A DNA stretch of 37,599 nucleotides from an uncultured Pelagibacteraceae bacterium (GTDB taxonomy: Bacteria > Pseudomonadota > Alphaproteobacteria > Pelagibacterales > Pelagibacteraceae). The stretch covers positions 1 through 37,599 of the forward strand of contig CACHPJ010000009.1 of the NCBI GenBank assembly GCA_902581775.1. The letters are read 5' to 3'. Within the stretch, counting starts at the first letter, position 1. Each line of letters starts with the position of its first letter. The notes under the pieces are model-generated. The model did not search any database and was not told the origin of the DNA. It saw only the letters and a list, made by a program, of their open reading frames with translations. Shown here one piece after another: positions 37,404 to 37,599 of the stretch. Position numbers and translations under genes: made by a program.

Positions 37404-37599
37404 CTAAGATTTAATTTTATATCCTTTTTTGTACAAAAGATAAGCAATGAACCATATCAATAAACATAAAATAAATAAATAAATTAATCCATAAAAAATT
37501 GATCCGTCAGATTTTCCTAAAAAACTATACCTAAATCCATCAATCATATAAAAAAATGGGTTTATTTTACTTACAGTTTGCAAAAATTCTGGAAGTCTT
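37404..37599 (-). CDS. ABC-2 type transporter permease (partial, C-terminal part)
   Basis: Only the last 64 residues are in the window; the 5' part lies beyond the right edge. The frame reads LPEFLQTVSKINPFFYMIDG then FRYSFLGKSDGSIFYG, followed by a final membrane helix (LIYLFILCLLIWFIAYLLY) and a Lys-rich end. The LPxxLQxxSxxNPFFYMIDGFRY block is typical of YadH-like ABC-2 permeases. Substrate unknown. Stop at 37406-37404, four bases before argD. Confidence 0.82.
   Translation of the reverse strand, partial: RLPEFLQTVSKINPFFYMIDGFRYSFLGKSDGSIFYGLIYLFILCLLIWFIAYLLYKKGYKIKS

Noticed and set aside
37400-37447. Longer argD start at 37447
   Set aside because: It lies inside the 3' end of the ABC-2 permease gene and adds residues not expected in ArgD.

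Overview
This window reads as a piece of a streamlined, strongly AT-rich alphaproteobacterial chromosome, most likely from the SAR11 clade (Pelagibacterales). The reasons are: alphaproteobacterial gene content (aa3-type cytochrome oxidase, BamF/DUF3035 lipoprotein, DUF2093, DUF1289, membrane-anchored cytochrome c next to kdsB-pheA, short HisG plus HisZ); an alphaproteobacterial-type tRNA-His that lacks G-1 and carries A73; a tandem glycine riboswitch directly in front of malate synthase G, an arrangement described for SAR11; and very tight packing, with no gene-free stretch longer than 300 bases. I see no mobile element, phage gene, CRISPR array or rRNA. The assignment is from gene content and families, not from a database search.

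Layout. 1-2812 (minus): rsmE, coxB and the start of coxA (cut by the window edge). 2867-6313 (plus): a co-directional redox/detoxification-like cluster of double CDGSH iron-sulfur protein, DoxX, L-2-haloacid dehalogenase, pirin, zinc-free quinone oxidoreductase and DUF1289 protein. 6310-6720 (minus): a DUF2721 membrane protein. 6777-12467 (plus): ubiA followed by the lipid A/Kdo block msbA-waaA-lpxK-lpxL. 12468-12674 (minus): DUF2093. 12709-14525 (plus): purD-rsmD. 14520-20975 (minus): a six-gene run, HAD hydrolase-ribF-ileS-lspA-bamF-like-pgi. 21128-23103 (plus): groES-groEL behind a heat-shock-type promoter. 23110-26213 (minus): tRNA-His-hisS-hisZ-hisG. 26442-27902 (minus): accA and a cold-shock protein gene. 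27974-30350 (plus): promoter, tandem glycine riboswitch and glcB. 30340-33039 (minus): SRP RNA-dnaX-ybaB-recR. 33098-34673 (minus): kdsB-pheA. 34768-35313 (plus): membrane-anchored cytochrome c. 35310-37599 (minus): ABC-2 permease (partial)-argD-argF.

Functional links. Lipid A/Kdo synthesis appears twice (msbA-waaA-lpxK-lpxL, and kdsB elsewhere). Respiratory genes flank the window (cytochrome oxidase; cytochrome c). Histidine metabolism is gathered in one transcription unit containing the tRNA, its synthetase and both subunits of the first biosynthetic enzyme. Carbon flow through glyoxylate (malate synthase) is placed under glycine sensing by RNA.

Most worth a second look: structured RNAs that sit immediately before start codons (tRNA-His 4 nt before hisS, SRP RNA 11 nt before dnaX, no Shine-Dalgarno in either gap); an AccA with an added C-terminal membrane helix; a groESL terminator buried inside the hisG reading frame; convergent gene pairs that nearly all overlap at their stops; and unexplained palindromes and repeats around the cold-shock gene.
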